Assembly: GCA_937901185.1 (NCBI GenBank)
Contig: CALCHR010000210.1
Coordinates: forward strand, 1 to 27,250
DNA from: an uncultured Bacteroidales bacterium
GTDB taxonomy: Bacteria > Bacteroidota > Bacteroidia > Bacteroidales > Bacteroidaceae
Direction: 5' to 3'
Length of the DNA: 27,250 nt
Translations under genes and position numbers: made by a program
Shown here: piece after piece, positions 7,639 to 14,815 of the stretch
How the letters are laid out: every line of letters begins with the position of its first letter
Numbering within the stretch: the first letter of the stretch is position 1
The notes under the pieces: generated by a model
What the model saw: only the letters and a program-made list of their open reading frames with translations
The model's database searches: none
What the model was told of the DNA's origin: nothing

Positions 7639-7691
7639 ACTGGGATTTTATTCTTTACTCTCAACAACCCTTCATTTAATACCTATCAAAA

Positions 7692-7813
7692 CTTAGTAGG
7701 CTTCTAGGAAAAACTCGGAGTTTACTAGGAAAATTTTGTAGTTTACTAGTTTCACCTAGTAAACTACGAAGAAACGGTAGAAAATGGCTACTGATTTTCA
7801 AGCAATTACTAAA
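7692..7813 (+). repeat. CTAG-phased dispersed repeat, copy B
   Basis: CTAG tetramers at 7704, 7725, 7746 and 7756, plus TTAG at 7693, are spaced 11, 21, 21 and 10 bp. GTAGTTTACTAG (7738-7749) and CTAGTAAACTAC (7756-7767) make a perfect 12-bp hairpin with a 6-nt loop. The conserved 60-bp core occupies 7754-7813 and includes AAGAAACGG, AAAATGGCTACTG and TTTTCA. In the tail GAAAAT pairs with ATTTTC (7780-7799) around GGCTACTG. The copy sits between the dnaG end and the tRNA-Cys terminator, away from any start codon, which argues against a promoter role. Confidence 0.85.
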
Positions 7814-7896
7814 GGTATTTCCAACCCGTTATTACGTCTTACAAAATTAGGGCCATCATGATAACTTATCTATAAGCAACCTATCAAAAAGTATAC

Positions 7897-7929
7897 AAAA
7901 AAGAGAGTCGCATCAGCAACTCTCTTTTA
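7897..7929 (-). terminator. Terminator of the tRNA-Cys transcript (symmetrical)
   Basis: On the minus strand AGAGAGT pairs with ACTCTCT (7902-7908 and 7919-7925) around a 10-nt loop and is followed by TTTTTT. It begins a few bases after the tRNA 3' end. A TTTT run on the other side (7926-7929) means it could also stop rightward transcripts from dnaG. Confidence 0.85.
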
Positions 7930-7930
7930 G

Positions 7931-8001
7931 AGGTACCCAGCAGATTCGAACTGCTGTACACGGTTTTGCAGACCGCTACCTAGCCACTCGGTCAGGGTAC
8001 C
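7931..8001 (-). tRNA. tRNA-Cys (anticodon GCA)
   Basis: The minus strand folds as a full cloverleaf of 71 nt. The acceptor arm pairs GGTACCC with GGGTACC. The discriminator base is T (U73), the identity base for cysteine. The D arm has a short 3-bp stem (ACC/GGT) around GAGTGGCTA. The anticodon stem GCGGT/ACCGT holds the loop CTGCAAA, giving anticodon GCA. The T arm AGCAG/CTGCT holds the loop TTCGAAT. The CCA end is not encoded. The tRNA begins one base after the stop codon of the upstream small Cys-rich protein gene (8003-8206), so both probably come from one transcript. Confidence 0.97.
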
Positions 8002-8002
8002 T

Positions 8003-8206
8003 TTATTTTTCGCATGCAAAGTTAGCACTTTTTTCTTTCTTGCCAAATTTTTGTGAACCTTTTTTTAGATTTTTCAATGGACACGACTGCTGACAATCGT
8101 TACAAGCCTTTTTCCCCATTGTACATCCTCTAAAAAATGCAATAATTTTATACCCTCCATAAACTACAGAAGCTACAACCAATATAATGGAGATATATGT
8201 TTGCAT
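8003..8206 (-). CDS. Small Cys-rich membrane protein, FeoB-associated type
   Basis: A 67-residue protein with one N-terminal membrane helix (QTYISIILVVASVVYGGYKI), then FFRGCTMGKKACNDCQQSCPLKN with four cysteines, and a Lys-rich tail. This layout, a single helix followed by C...C-x2-C-x3-CP, matches the 'FeoB-associated Cys-rich membrane protein' family, usually found beside ferrous iron transporter genes. No feo gene is visible here, so a role in iron handling is only inferred. The stop codon TAA is separated from the 5' end of tRNA-Cys by a single base. A weak -7-like TATAGTTG lies just upstream on the minus strand; otherwise the gene could be read through from the MBL-fold gene 58 bp upstream. 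Confidence 0.65.
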   Translation of the reverse strand: MQTYISIILVVASVVYGGYKIIAFFRGCTMGKKACNDCQQSCPLKNLKKGSQKFGKKEKSANFACEK

Positions 8207-8264
8207 AGAGAAACAACTATATTTTTATCACGGCAAAAGTTTGGCAGATAAGAATAAAAAGCCT

Positions 8265-9062
8265 CTACTCCAGTTCATAAATCAGCGATGGTTGCTTACG
8301 CTTCAAGACCTCAATAGCAGGCGGAGCATCTGGTATATTTTGATAGTAGGCTGCCTCTATTGTTTTACGTACCAACTCCGGATGATTGTTTTCTTCGCTG
8401 GTGTGGCATAGCCATACTCGTTTTGTTTCTGGTGTGTTGCTCTCTACCAGAGTCGTGGCTGCCTCATAGTTACTTAAATGACCTTTAGGACCGGCTATTC
8501 TTCTTTTCAGATAAGCAGGATACGGACCGGCCTCCAACATCATCGGGTCGTAGTTTGCTTCAAGCACGATATAATTAGCAGCCTTCAAATGGCTCATCAT
8601 CTCAGGGGTGACACAACCTGCATCTGTTATAAGACAGAACTTAACGTTGCCCTCTTGTACAAAATAACCTTGGCAGCTGGAGCTGTCATGGGGAACATGA
8701 AACGGTGTTACCATAAACGTCCCTAGCTGGATAGGTGTATCCGCCTCTATCACTTTTTTATTTTCCCGCTCCACTTTCTTAGACATAAAATAGTTATGAT
8801 CCATCCCGGCATGCACACTTTCTGTAGCATAAACCGGAATATGGAATTCTCGGCTCAGAACTCCGACAGCTTTGATGTGGTCGGTATGGTCGTGAGTAAC
8901 CAATATGCCTTTTATCCTATCGAAGGAAAAGCCATAGTCTTTGAAATATTTTTTGAAAGTTCGTATGCCTATTCCTAGGTCGATGACTATACCATAGTTG
9001 TCCGATTGCAGATAATAGCAATTACCACTACTTCCACTTCCAAAACATATAAATTTTATCAT
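8265..9062 (-). CDS. MBL-fold metallo-hydrolase, YycJ/WalJ-like
   Basis: The protein starting MIKFICFGSGSSGNCYYL (265 residues) has the opening typical of YycJ/WalJ-type enzymes, MBL-fold nucleases/phosphodiesterases linked to DNA repair in other bacteria. Metal-binding motifs include THDHTDH (HxHxDH), a later His in FHVPHDSSSCQGYF, the Asp of LITDAG and the His of LCHTSEENN. KGHLSNYEAA is also a family signature. The frame is open further upstream to an ATG at 9119, directly abutting the tamL stop (TAG-ATG). The 19 extra residues do not fit the family, so I place the start at 9062, though coupled initiation at 9119 is possible. It follows tamL in the same transcript. Confidence 0.88.
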   Translation of the reverse strand: MIKFICFGSGSSGNCYYLQSDNYGIVIDLGIGIRTFKKYFKDYGFSFDRIKGILVTHDHTDHIKAVGVLSREFHIPVYATESVHAGMDHNYFMSKKVERENKKVIEADTPIQLGTFMVTPFHVPHDSSSCQGYFVQEGNVKFCLITDAGCVTPEMMSHLKAANYIVLEANYDPMMLEAGPYPAYLKRRIAGPKGHLSNYEAATTLVESNTPETKRVWLCHTSEENNHPELVRKTIEAAYYQNIPDAPPAIEVLKRKQPSLIYELE

Positions 9063-9119
9063 AAAGTTTTCAACATTCTCTATATTAACAATAACTTCGC
9101 CACAAACTATCTCGCCCAT

Positions 9120-11441
9120 CTAGAACGGGAGACCTACAGCAAAGTGGAAAGTAAAATCGCGTTTCCACTTAGGGCAGATTAGCGGATAGTGCAAACGCCC
9201 TTTCTCCACACCTGGATTTATGGCTTTCATACCTCCATCAAATCTCAAAATAAAGTAGTCTAAATTGACACGGAGACCCAGTCCATAGGACAAGGCTATC
9301 TGTTTGTAGAACTTATCAAACTTGAATTGTCCTTCTTCCAGTCCTACATACTTTCGAGTGTTCCAAACATTGCCGGCATCAACAAAGAAAGCTCCATGTA
9401 TCTTCCAGAAGAGACGGGTTCTATATTCTAGGCTTAAGTCCAATTTTAAGTTACCGGTCTGATTGATAAAGTCAACCTTTCCATCTTTGCCGACATATTT
9501 ACCCGGACCAAGTCCTCTTGCACTCCAACCTCTCACGCTGTTGGCACCACCAGAGAAATAGCGTTTTTCATATGGAACGATAGACGAATTACCATAAGGA
9601 AGAGCTAACCCCAAAGCCGCATGGACGGCTACAGAGTTTCTTTCGTTGATAAGGAAACTCTTAGAATAGTCGAAGTCTATTTTGGCATACTGCGAATAAG
9701 CTATATTAAACAAGCTATACTGCCCACTGCTGTTCTTTGAGGTATGAAACAACTTGGACATACCATAAAGCAGATTGCCGGCTGTCTCTATATTAAACCT
9801 AATCTGATAGCCATTCTTTTGATACAACCCCATAGCACTTCCCGTTCGCAGAGAATTGTACACAAAACTATATCCTAAACGCATAATAAACAAGTCTTCA
9901 TAACTATAACGCAGGATAGAATTTCGAGAATCATTATCCTCTAAATACTCTTTTCTAAAAGTATCTGATATCCATGGCATAAAGATATAGTTCAAACTGA
10001 GCAAATCCAGCTTATGCTGTAGCTGCGGATTCCTATTATGACTCCATCTGTAGGACCAAGATGCAGTTAACATACGTCGGTGAAACTCCGGACGATCCTG
10101 AGAGTTATACATCACACCAATCTCTGAAGTAGCTTTCAGAGATTGCTTATGCTGATTATAAACAATGGGTAATAAGAATGTAGGGAAACGCAAATTGCTC
10201 TCTATACTATATTCTATATAGTTCTGATTACGATATCCTTCAAGACCTGTAATAGCTTCGTAAGCACCACGCAATTTTAGAGAAAAACTTTCCGAGCCGC
10301 CAAAAGTATTCAGATTGGAATAGGTCAAAGCCACCGCAGCTCCCAAGTTGCCCGCTGTATTTGTTCCTTCCAGTTCGGCACTTACTGTATGAGGTCTGTT
10401 GCGCTTCACCATAACATCGCAATCTAGGAGCGCACTATCTTTATCCACCTCCTTAAAATGGATTGTAGAATAGTTGATAGCCGACAAAGCGTTCAACACT
10501 CCATAAGTGTTCTGGGTCTTAACATTACTATAAAGACTATCGGGACGGATATATGTATTGTTAGAGTAAATCCTTGGATGGACTCTCAGTTTATCTTTAT
10601 AAAAGAATTTGAGTCCTCTATATTTTAAGGAGTCGGAATATACTTGTTCTGAAACATCTTCATAGACTCTGACATCTCTCAAACGATAGGCTCGATATGC
10701 CTTATCGGCTATCACACCCGGTGGACACACCAAAGACAAAGTCAACTCCACCCCATAATCGCCAGCCAAAGTATCCACTTTGTAAGAAAGAAACTCTCGG
10801 TTTATATTGTAGTAGCCTTGATTTTGCAATGACTGAATAATGCGGTTACGCTCTTCATTGAGTATCTGAACAGAAAGAGGCATACCTTTATACAACTTGG
10901 TAGCATCCATCTCCTCCATCACAATACGCTCCACTTCTGTGTCATCAAATTCATAGTTGATAGCTGTGACATAAGAAAGACGTCCCGGCGACATGGCATA
11001 AGATACCTTTTTCTTTTTCTTTTTAGAAACCACAGTAGCTTCTACATCCGCATGCAAATAGCCTTTATTTTGTAAAGCCAATGACAAAGAGTTTATAGAT
11101 TGACTCATCAAGAGAGAGTCATACACTACGGGAGCCTCTCCTATTCTATGAATAAATTTATTAAAACGCTTATCTGGGTTCTTTCCTGAGAGGCAATAAA
11201 TGCCTAAAGGCACTTTCAGAAGATTGAACCATTTAGAATTGGCCTCTTGTCGAACATAGGAGCGATAGTCTGAAGCTTTGACATGCTTATCTGAGGATGT
11301 TAAACTTACATTAGACAATAAAAACTCTTCCTCCGACAAAAAACGAGTCGGAGAACAGCTTGCCAAAACCAACAAGGAAATAATTGTACAAGCTATCTTA
11401 CTAGAGCTAAAAAGCCTTCTACTATGAAAAGTTTCTACCAT
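9120..11441 (-). CDS. tamL: TamL-like lipidated BamA/TamA-family outer membrane protein
   Basis: A 773-residue protein. The N-terminus carries a lipoprotein signal ending L-A-S-C, with C29 as the lipid cysteine, which separates Bacteroidota TamL from proteobacterial TamA. Residues about 35-340 contain POTRA-like repeats (for example LQNKGYLHADVEATVV and SLQNQGYYNI). The second half is a 16-strand type barrel: many alternating Tyr/Phe strands, the surface-loop motif VRGW (R637 in GGANSVRGWSARG), and a final strand ending FHFAVGLPF with the terminal aromatic typical of barrel proteins. TamL works with TamB in outer membrane biogenesis; tamB is not in the window. A run of six lysines (KKKKKK, near residue 140) lies in a POTRA-like region. 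It is divergent from trmH and starts the leftward unit. Confidence 0.88.
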   Translation of the reverse strand: MVETFHSRRLFSSSKIACTIISLLVLASCSPTRFLSEEEFLLSNVSLTSSDKHVKASDYRSYVRQEANSKWFNLLKVPLGIYCLSGKNPDKRFNKFIHRIGEAPVVYDSLLMSQSINSLSLALQNKGYLHADVEATVVSKKKKKKVSYAMSPGRLSYVTAINYEFDDTEVERIVMEEMDATKLYKGMPLSVQILNEERNRIIQSLQNQGYYNINREFLSYKVDTLAGDYGVELTLSLVCPPGVIADKAYRAYRLRDVRVYEDVSEQVYSDSLKYRGLKFFYKDKLRVHPRIYSNNTYIRPDSLYSNVKTQNTYGVLNALSAINYSTIHFKEVDKDSALLDCDVMVKRNRPHTVSAELEGTNTAGNLGAAVALTYSNLNTFGGSESFSLKLRGAYEAITGLEGYRNQNYIEYSIESNLRFPTFLLPIVYNQHKQSLKATSEIGVMYNSQDRPEFHRRMLTASWSYRWSHNRNPQLQHKLDLLSLNYIFMPWISDTFRKEYLEDNDSRNSILRYSYEDLFIMRLGYSFVYNSLRTGSAMGLYQKNGYQIRFNIETAGNLLYGMSKLFHTSKNSSGQYSLFNIAYSQYAKIDFDYSKSFLINERNSVAVHAALGLALPYGNSSIVPYEKRYFSGGANSVRGWSARGLGPGKYVGKDGKVDFINQTGNLKLDLSLEYRTRLFWKIHGAFFVDAGNVWNTRKYVGLEEGQFKFDKFYKQIALSYGLGLRVNLDYFILRFDGGMKAINPGVEKGRLHYPLICPKWKRDFTFHFAVGLPF

Positions 11442-11448
11442 TTCACTG

Positions 11449-11476
11449 CAAAGTTAAAAATAACTTCGTAGCTTTG
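11449..11476. promoter_or_regulatory. Back-to-back promoters of tamL and trmH
   Basis: Only 60 bp separate the two start codons. The minus strand has TAACTTTG (11449-11456), 7 bp from the tamL ATG, which would give a nearly leaderless transcript. The plus strand has TAGCTTTG (11469-11476), giving a trmH leader of about 20 nt. The boxes lie 12 bp apart, so each -33 region would overlap the other promoter. Clean TTTG -33 boxes are not seen. Confidence 0.55.
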
Positions 11477-11501
11477 CTTGGTAAATTAAACTAAAAGCCC
11501 A

Positions 11502-12263
11502 ATGCTTAGCAAAAATAAACTAAAATATATACGTTCTTTAGCACTTAAGAAATTTAGAGACCAAGAAAAGGCCTTCGTGGCAGAGGGTCCTAAACTGGTA
11601 GAAGAACTCTTCAAGTACTATGAATGTATCTTGCTTGTCGGTGTTCCTGAATACCTTCAGAAGGTTTCAGCTCCCCTAAATGCTGAGGTCATTGAGGTCA
11701 ACCAAGAAGAATTGGCCCGTGCATCAAACTTGAAGACGCCCCAATCTGTTCTTGCTGTTTTTAAGATGCCCAACAGGCCCGAAATAAACTTCCCAACCAT
11801 TTGTAAACAATTATGCTTAGGCTTAGACGCAATACAAGACCCAGGAAATCTAGGTACAATTATTAGGATAGCCGATTGGTTTGGGATTGAGCATATTTTT
11901 TGTTCGTTGGACACGGTAGATGCCTTTTCGCCCAAAACGATTCAAGCTACTATGGGAGCCATAGGTAGAGTAACCATCCACTATGTAGCCCTTGAAGATT
12001 TTCTAGACAAATTGCCCAAGGACTTCCCTATTTATGGAACATTCCTTGATGGCCAAAATATTTACTCTTATCAATTACCCTCGCAAGCCTTAATTGTTAT
12101 GGGGAATGAGGGTAAAGGAATATCTCCCAAGATTGAGGCCCTTATTTCAGACAGATTGTTTATCCCCAACTTCCCTCTTGACCGAGAAACCAGCGAGAGC
12201 CTCAATGTTGCTGTAGCTACAGCCATCACTTGTGCAGAGTTTCGCAGGCAAACACTTCTTTAG
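11502..12263 (+). CDS. TrmH/SpoU-family RNA 2'-O-ribose methyltransferase
   Basis: A 253-residue SPOUT enzyme that would methylate a ribose 2'-OH in rRNA or tRNA using SAM. The N-terminal about 85 residues (NKLKYIRSLALKKFRDQEKAFVAEGPKLVEEL) form the L30e-like substrate-binding domain seen in RlmB/TsnR-type members. All three SpoU motifs are intact. Motif 1 is PGNLGTIIR, with N116 and the catalytic R122. Motif 2 is VMGNEGKGIS (199-208), part of the knot. Motif 3 is ETSESLNVAVA (229-239). The domain order suggests an rRNA substrate, but the exact site cannot be read from sequence. The glycosyltransferase gene follows by 24 bp on the same strand. Confidence 0.92.
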   Translation: MLSKNKLKYIRSLALKKFRDQEKAFVAEGPKLVEELFKYYECILLVGVPEYLQKVSAPLNAEVIEVNQEELARASNLKTPQSVLAVFKMPNRPEINFPTICKQLCLGLDAIQDPGNLGTIIRIADWFGIEHIFCSLDTVDAFSPKTIQATMGAIGRVTIHYVALEDFLDKLPKDFPIYGTFLDGQNIYSYQLPSQALIVMGNEGKGISPKIEALISDRLFIPNFPLDRETSESLNVAVATAITCAEFRRQTLL

Positions 12264-12287
12264 GCCCTTATATTTCTTGACAAAAGC

Positions 12288-13481
12288 ATGCCAGTCTCTC
12301 TACCCTTAGTCATACTTTTAGCCATTTCTTTATCATCCCTCTTAGGTATGATAATTTTCCGATGGTCTGACTATATCCTGCCCTATAGAGCCTTCCGCAA
12401 ACAGCAAAAAATGCAAGCTCCGGAAAGCGCAAACTCTGAAGGAATAAGCATCATCGTAACCAGCTATAACCAAGCTCACTACTTAGAAAAAAACATACCT
12501 ATATTATTCCAACAGGATTATCCAAACTTTGAGGTAATAATTGTGGATGAGTCATCTATCGACAATACAACTTCCATCATCCAACAGCTAGAGACTGAAT
12601 TTGAGTATTTGCGCCACACCTTTATCCCCCAAACTTCCAGATTTATTTCTAAAAGGAAACTTGCCATTACTTTGGGAATCAAAGCCGCACACCATCCTTG
12701 GGCTGTTCTTATAGAAGCCGATTGCATTCCTAAAAGCAATTCTTGGTTGCAGACTGTGTCTCAGCAGTTTGCCAAAGACAAGGATTTCATTCTTGGATAC
12801 ACCAACTATACGGATAATAAAACTGCACATGCTAGAAATGCCATATTCGAGCGTATGAAGCGTCAATTCCATTTCCTAAGTTTCGCAAGAAGAGAGAAAG
12901 CCTTCGGAGCTGATAGCTGCAATCTGTTTATCCGTAAGAAATATTTTATAGAGCAGAAAGGATACGCCGACACATTCCAGATTCCATTGGGCGAAGGTAG
13001 TCTTCTAGTTTCACACTTAGCCCAAAAGGAAAACACCACAATATGCCTTCACCCCCGGGCCATCCTCCTGCAATCACTGCCCGACACAAAAGCAATAAAA
13101 GACAATAAGATACTAAGAGAAGAAGAAAGCCGTCACTGGAACTTCTATGGAAAAGTTTTTACCCTGAAAGAAAATCTCAGCAACATCATTTCCATACTTT
13201 TCACAGCCAGCATCATCGGTTATTTATATCTTAGAATCAAAGAATTAGGAGAAATCAATTTCACCTATCCCCTATTCTACTTATACTATGACACCCCTTT
13301 CATCCTTTTCGTGTCGCTCTATATAGCCCTACCTATTCTATTCTTAAGAAAGTGCACTACGGCCTTATCCGAAAGGCGCTTTGGGATTTCTGTCACATAC
13401 TACGAGTTAGTACAACCTTATAAAGACCTGATGTACAGACTCAAGTGGTGGTTCAGAAGAAAAGACTACAAGAGAAGATAA
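12288..13481 (+). CDS. Membrane-bound family 2 glycosyltransferase
   Basis: A 397-residue protein. An N-terminal membrane helix (PLVILLAISLSSLLGMIIF) is followed by a cytoplasmic GT2 (GT-A) domain: SIIVTSYNQ (54-62), VIIVDESSID (83-92) and LIEADCIP, where E143-A-D145 takes the place of the DxD metal-binding motif. FGADSCNLFIRKKYF and EEESRHW are in the positions expected for acceptor and catalytic residues. Two or three hydrophobic segments near the C-terminus (about 290-360) anchor it further, and the tail is strongly basic. Donor and acceptor are unknown; envelope polysaccharide or lipid-linked sugar is a reasonable guess. It is 24 bp after trmH and converges on the BadF-family gene with 9 bp between stop codons and no terminator. 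Confidence 0.85.
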   Translation: MPVSLPLVILLAISLSSLLGMIIFRWSDYILPYRAFRKQQKMQAPESANSEGISIIVTSYNQAHYLEKNIPILFQQDYPNFEVIIVDESSIDNTTSIIQQLETEFEYLRHTFIPQTSRFISKRKLAITLGIKAAHHPWAVLIEADCIPKSNSWLQTVSQQFAKDKDFILGYTNYTDNKTAHARNAIFERMKRQFHFLSFARREKAFGADSCNLFIRKKYFIEQKGYADTFQIPLGEGSLLVSHLAQKENTTICLHPRAILLQSLPDTKAIKDNKILREEESRHWNFYGKVFTLKENLSNIISILFTASIIGYLYLRIKELGEINFTYPLFYLYYDTPFILFVSLYIALPILFLRKCTTALSERRFGISVTYYELVQPYKDLMYRLKWWFRRKDYKRR

Positions 13482-13490
13482 GTGGAATTC

Positions 13491-14357
13491 TTATTTTAGG
13501 ATACCCTCTAAATACATTTTACAGAGACCCTCCAAGGGATTATTCAAGACCTGCGCTACACGATAGCCTTTTTCTGAAGCAACATCCCTGAGTTCTTTCT
13601 CAAAATGGAAAGCCAATCCCCCCACAAAGCCAATCGGAAGGTCGGGCACAGCATAATGGCGTATATTCCTATCAAAGAATTTATCAAATTCAGCCTTCAA
13701 CAACTTCTGTATCTCTGGATTATCCCTGTGTGGAGCTACAACAGAAGATACAAGAGATGCCAAAAAACGATTGGGGAATGGTTCTTTATAAACCCGTTGC
13801 AACACATCGGACACCCCATTGGGACATATTTTTATAAAGCTATCATATATCTCAGAAGGTAAATCTCCCTTAAACAACTCGTTTACCAAAGCCCGTCCTA
13901 TTACAGCACCACTTCCCTCATCTCCCAATATATAGCCTAGACTTGGTACATTCTTGACAATCTGCATTCCATCATAATGGCAACTAGCTGAACCTGTGCC
14001 AAGAATACAAGCAATGCCGGATTTATCTCCCCACAAAGCATGCGCAGCTCCCAACAAATCAGAATAGACAGACACATTCTCAACCGACAGCATTGTCTTA
14101 AGCGCATCTGCAACGCTCCGGCTCTCTTCGCCACCTCTACAACCGGCACCATAGAAAAAGACCTTCCCAACAGTAGATGAACAAGCATTTACCTGAGGAC
14201 ATACCTCCTTAAGTAAAAGCATTTCAATCTCAGCCTGAGATAGCATAAAAGGATTTATCCCCGTCCCAGTAAAAGTATTCAGTTCACCAGTTGGCAACAA
14301 CAATGCCCATGCTGTCTTTGTAGAACCGCTATCAGCTATTAGAATAGATTTTCCCAT
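13491..14357 (-). CDS. BadF/BadG-family ATPase, N-acetylglucosamine kinase-like
   Basis: A 288-residue member of the ASKHA sugar-kinase fold. ILIADSGSTKTAWAL (5-19) is the phosphate-1 loop, D100 in VYSDLLGAAHALWG is the expected catalytic aspartate, ILGTGSASCHYDG (118-130) is the phosphate-2 loop, LGDEGSGAVIGR (144-155) matches GlcNAc kinases, and GFVGGLAFHF is the adenosine motif. The reaction expected is ATP-dependent phosphorylation of GlcNAc, scavenged from host glycans or recycled from peptidoglycan, but the family also includes other activities. The gene is transcribed alone. A TATATTTG -7 box on the minus strand lies about 45 bp upstream (14401-14408). The GH20-GH33 gene, which could release GlcNAc, is 5 kb away and not co-transcribed. 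Confidence 0.85.
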   Translation of the reverse strand: MGKSILIADSGSTKTAWALLLPTGELNTFTGTGINPFMLSQAEIEMLLLKEVCPQVNACSSTVGKVFFYGAGCRGGEESRSVADALKTMLSVENVSVYSDLLGAAHALWGDKSGIACILGTGSASCHYDGMQIVKNVPSLGYILGDEGSGAVIGRALVNELFKGDLPSEIYDSFIKICPNGVSDVLQRVYKEPFPNRFLASLVSSVVAPHRDNPEIQKLLKAEFDKFFDRNIRHYAVPDLPIGFVGGLAFHFEKELRDVASEKGYRVAQVLNNPLEGLCKMYLEGILK

Positions 14358-14400
14358 GTCTTAATCATTATAGAAGCAAGGCTATAACCACTTCAGATTG

Positions 14401-14408
14401 CAAATATA
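14401..14408 (-). promoter_or_regulatory. -7 box of the BadF-family gene
   Basis: The minus strand reads TATATTTG followed by CA, an exact TAnnTTTG match, about 45 bp from the ATG at 14357. No well-spaced TTTG -33 box is visible. Confidence 0.5.
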
Positions 14409-14600
14409 CAATGATATAGGTATCCTTTGTTATATCCAGCTCCAATATTTTTAGAACAAAGCGATATTTTCTTGTAAGACACATCTTATATATATAGCCC
14501 AACCAATAATAAACTTTGTGCAGCAGAAAAATAATTCCAGATACTTGTTTTATCCCCGCGATTTTTCAAAGAGACCTACCCCGGTTTTTCTTCTGCTTTA

Positions 14601-14711
14601 TCTAGGAGAATTTAGGTAAAAGCTAGGTAAATCTAGTAGTTACCGAATTTCACCTAGCTTTTACCGAAGAAATAGCCAAAAATGACTACTGGTTATCAAC
14701 AACTTACAAAA
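14601..14711 (+). repeat. CTAG-phased dispersed repeat, copy C
   Basis: CTAG at 14602, 14623, 14633 and 14654 and TTAG at 14612 are spaced 10, 11, 10 and 21 bp, so every site falls on the same face of the helix. GGTAAAAGCTAGG (14615-14627) and CCTAGCTTTTACC (14653-14665) form a perfect 13-bp inverted repeat with a 25-bp loop. The loop holds CTAGTAGTTACCGAATTT, nearly identical to copy A. The conserved core is 14652-14711. The copy lies between the asnS terminator and the BadF-family gene, both read leftward, so its orientation relative to genes differs from copies A and B. Confidence 0.85.
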
Positions 14712-14754
14712 TCTTTTTTTAGGTTCAAGAAACTACAAAATAGAATACTACGAG

Positions 14755-14790
14755 AAAGCGGGTATGTCCATTGATGGACATACCCGCTTT
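14755..14790 (-). terminator. 16-bp perfect hairpin ending asnS
   Basis: AAAGCGGGTATGTCCA and TGGACATACCCGCTTT pair perfectly around TTGA, beginning 26 bp after the asnS stop codon. T-runs on both sides are short (TTT), yet the stem is very stable. It probably ends the purB-rluB-asnS transcript and is symmetrical enough to work in both directions. Confidence 0.8.
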
Positions 14791-14815
14791 CCTATTCCTT
14801 TTTATTCTGTATTTC

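Noticed and set aside
7931..8001. tRNA-Cys as the attachment site of the integrase element
   Set aside because: The integrase is 18 kb away, and I noticed no duplicate of the tRNA 3' end near it.
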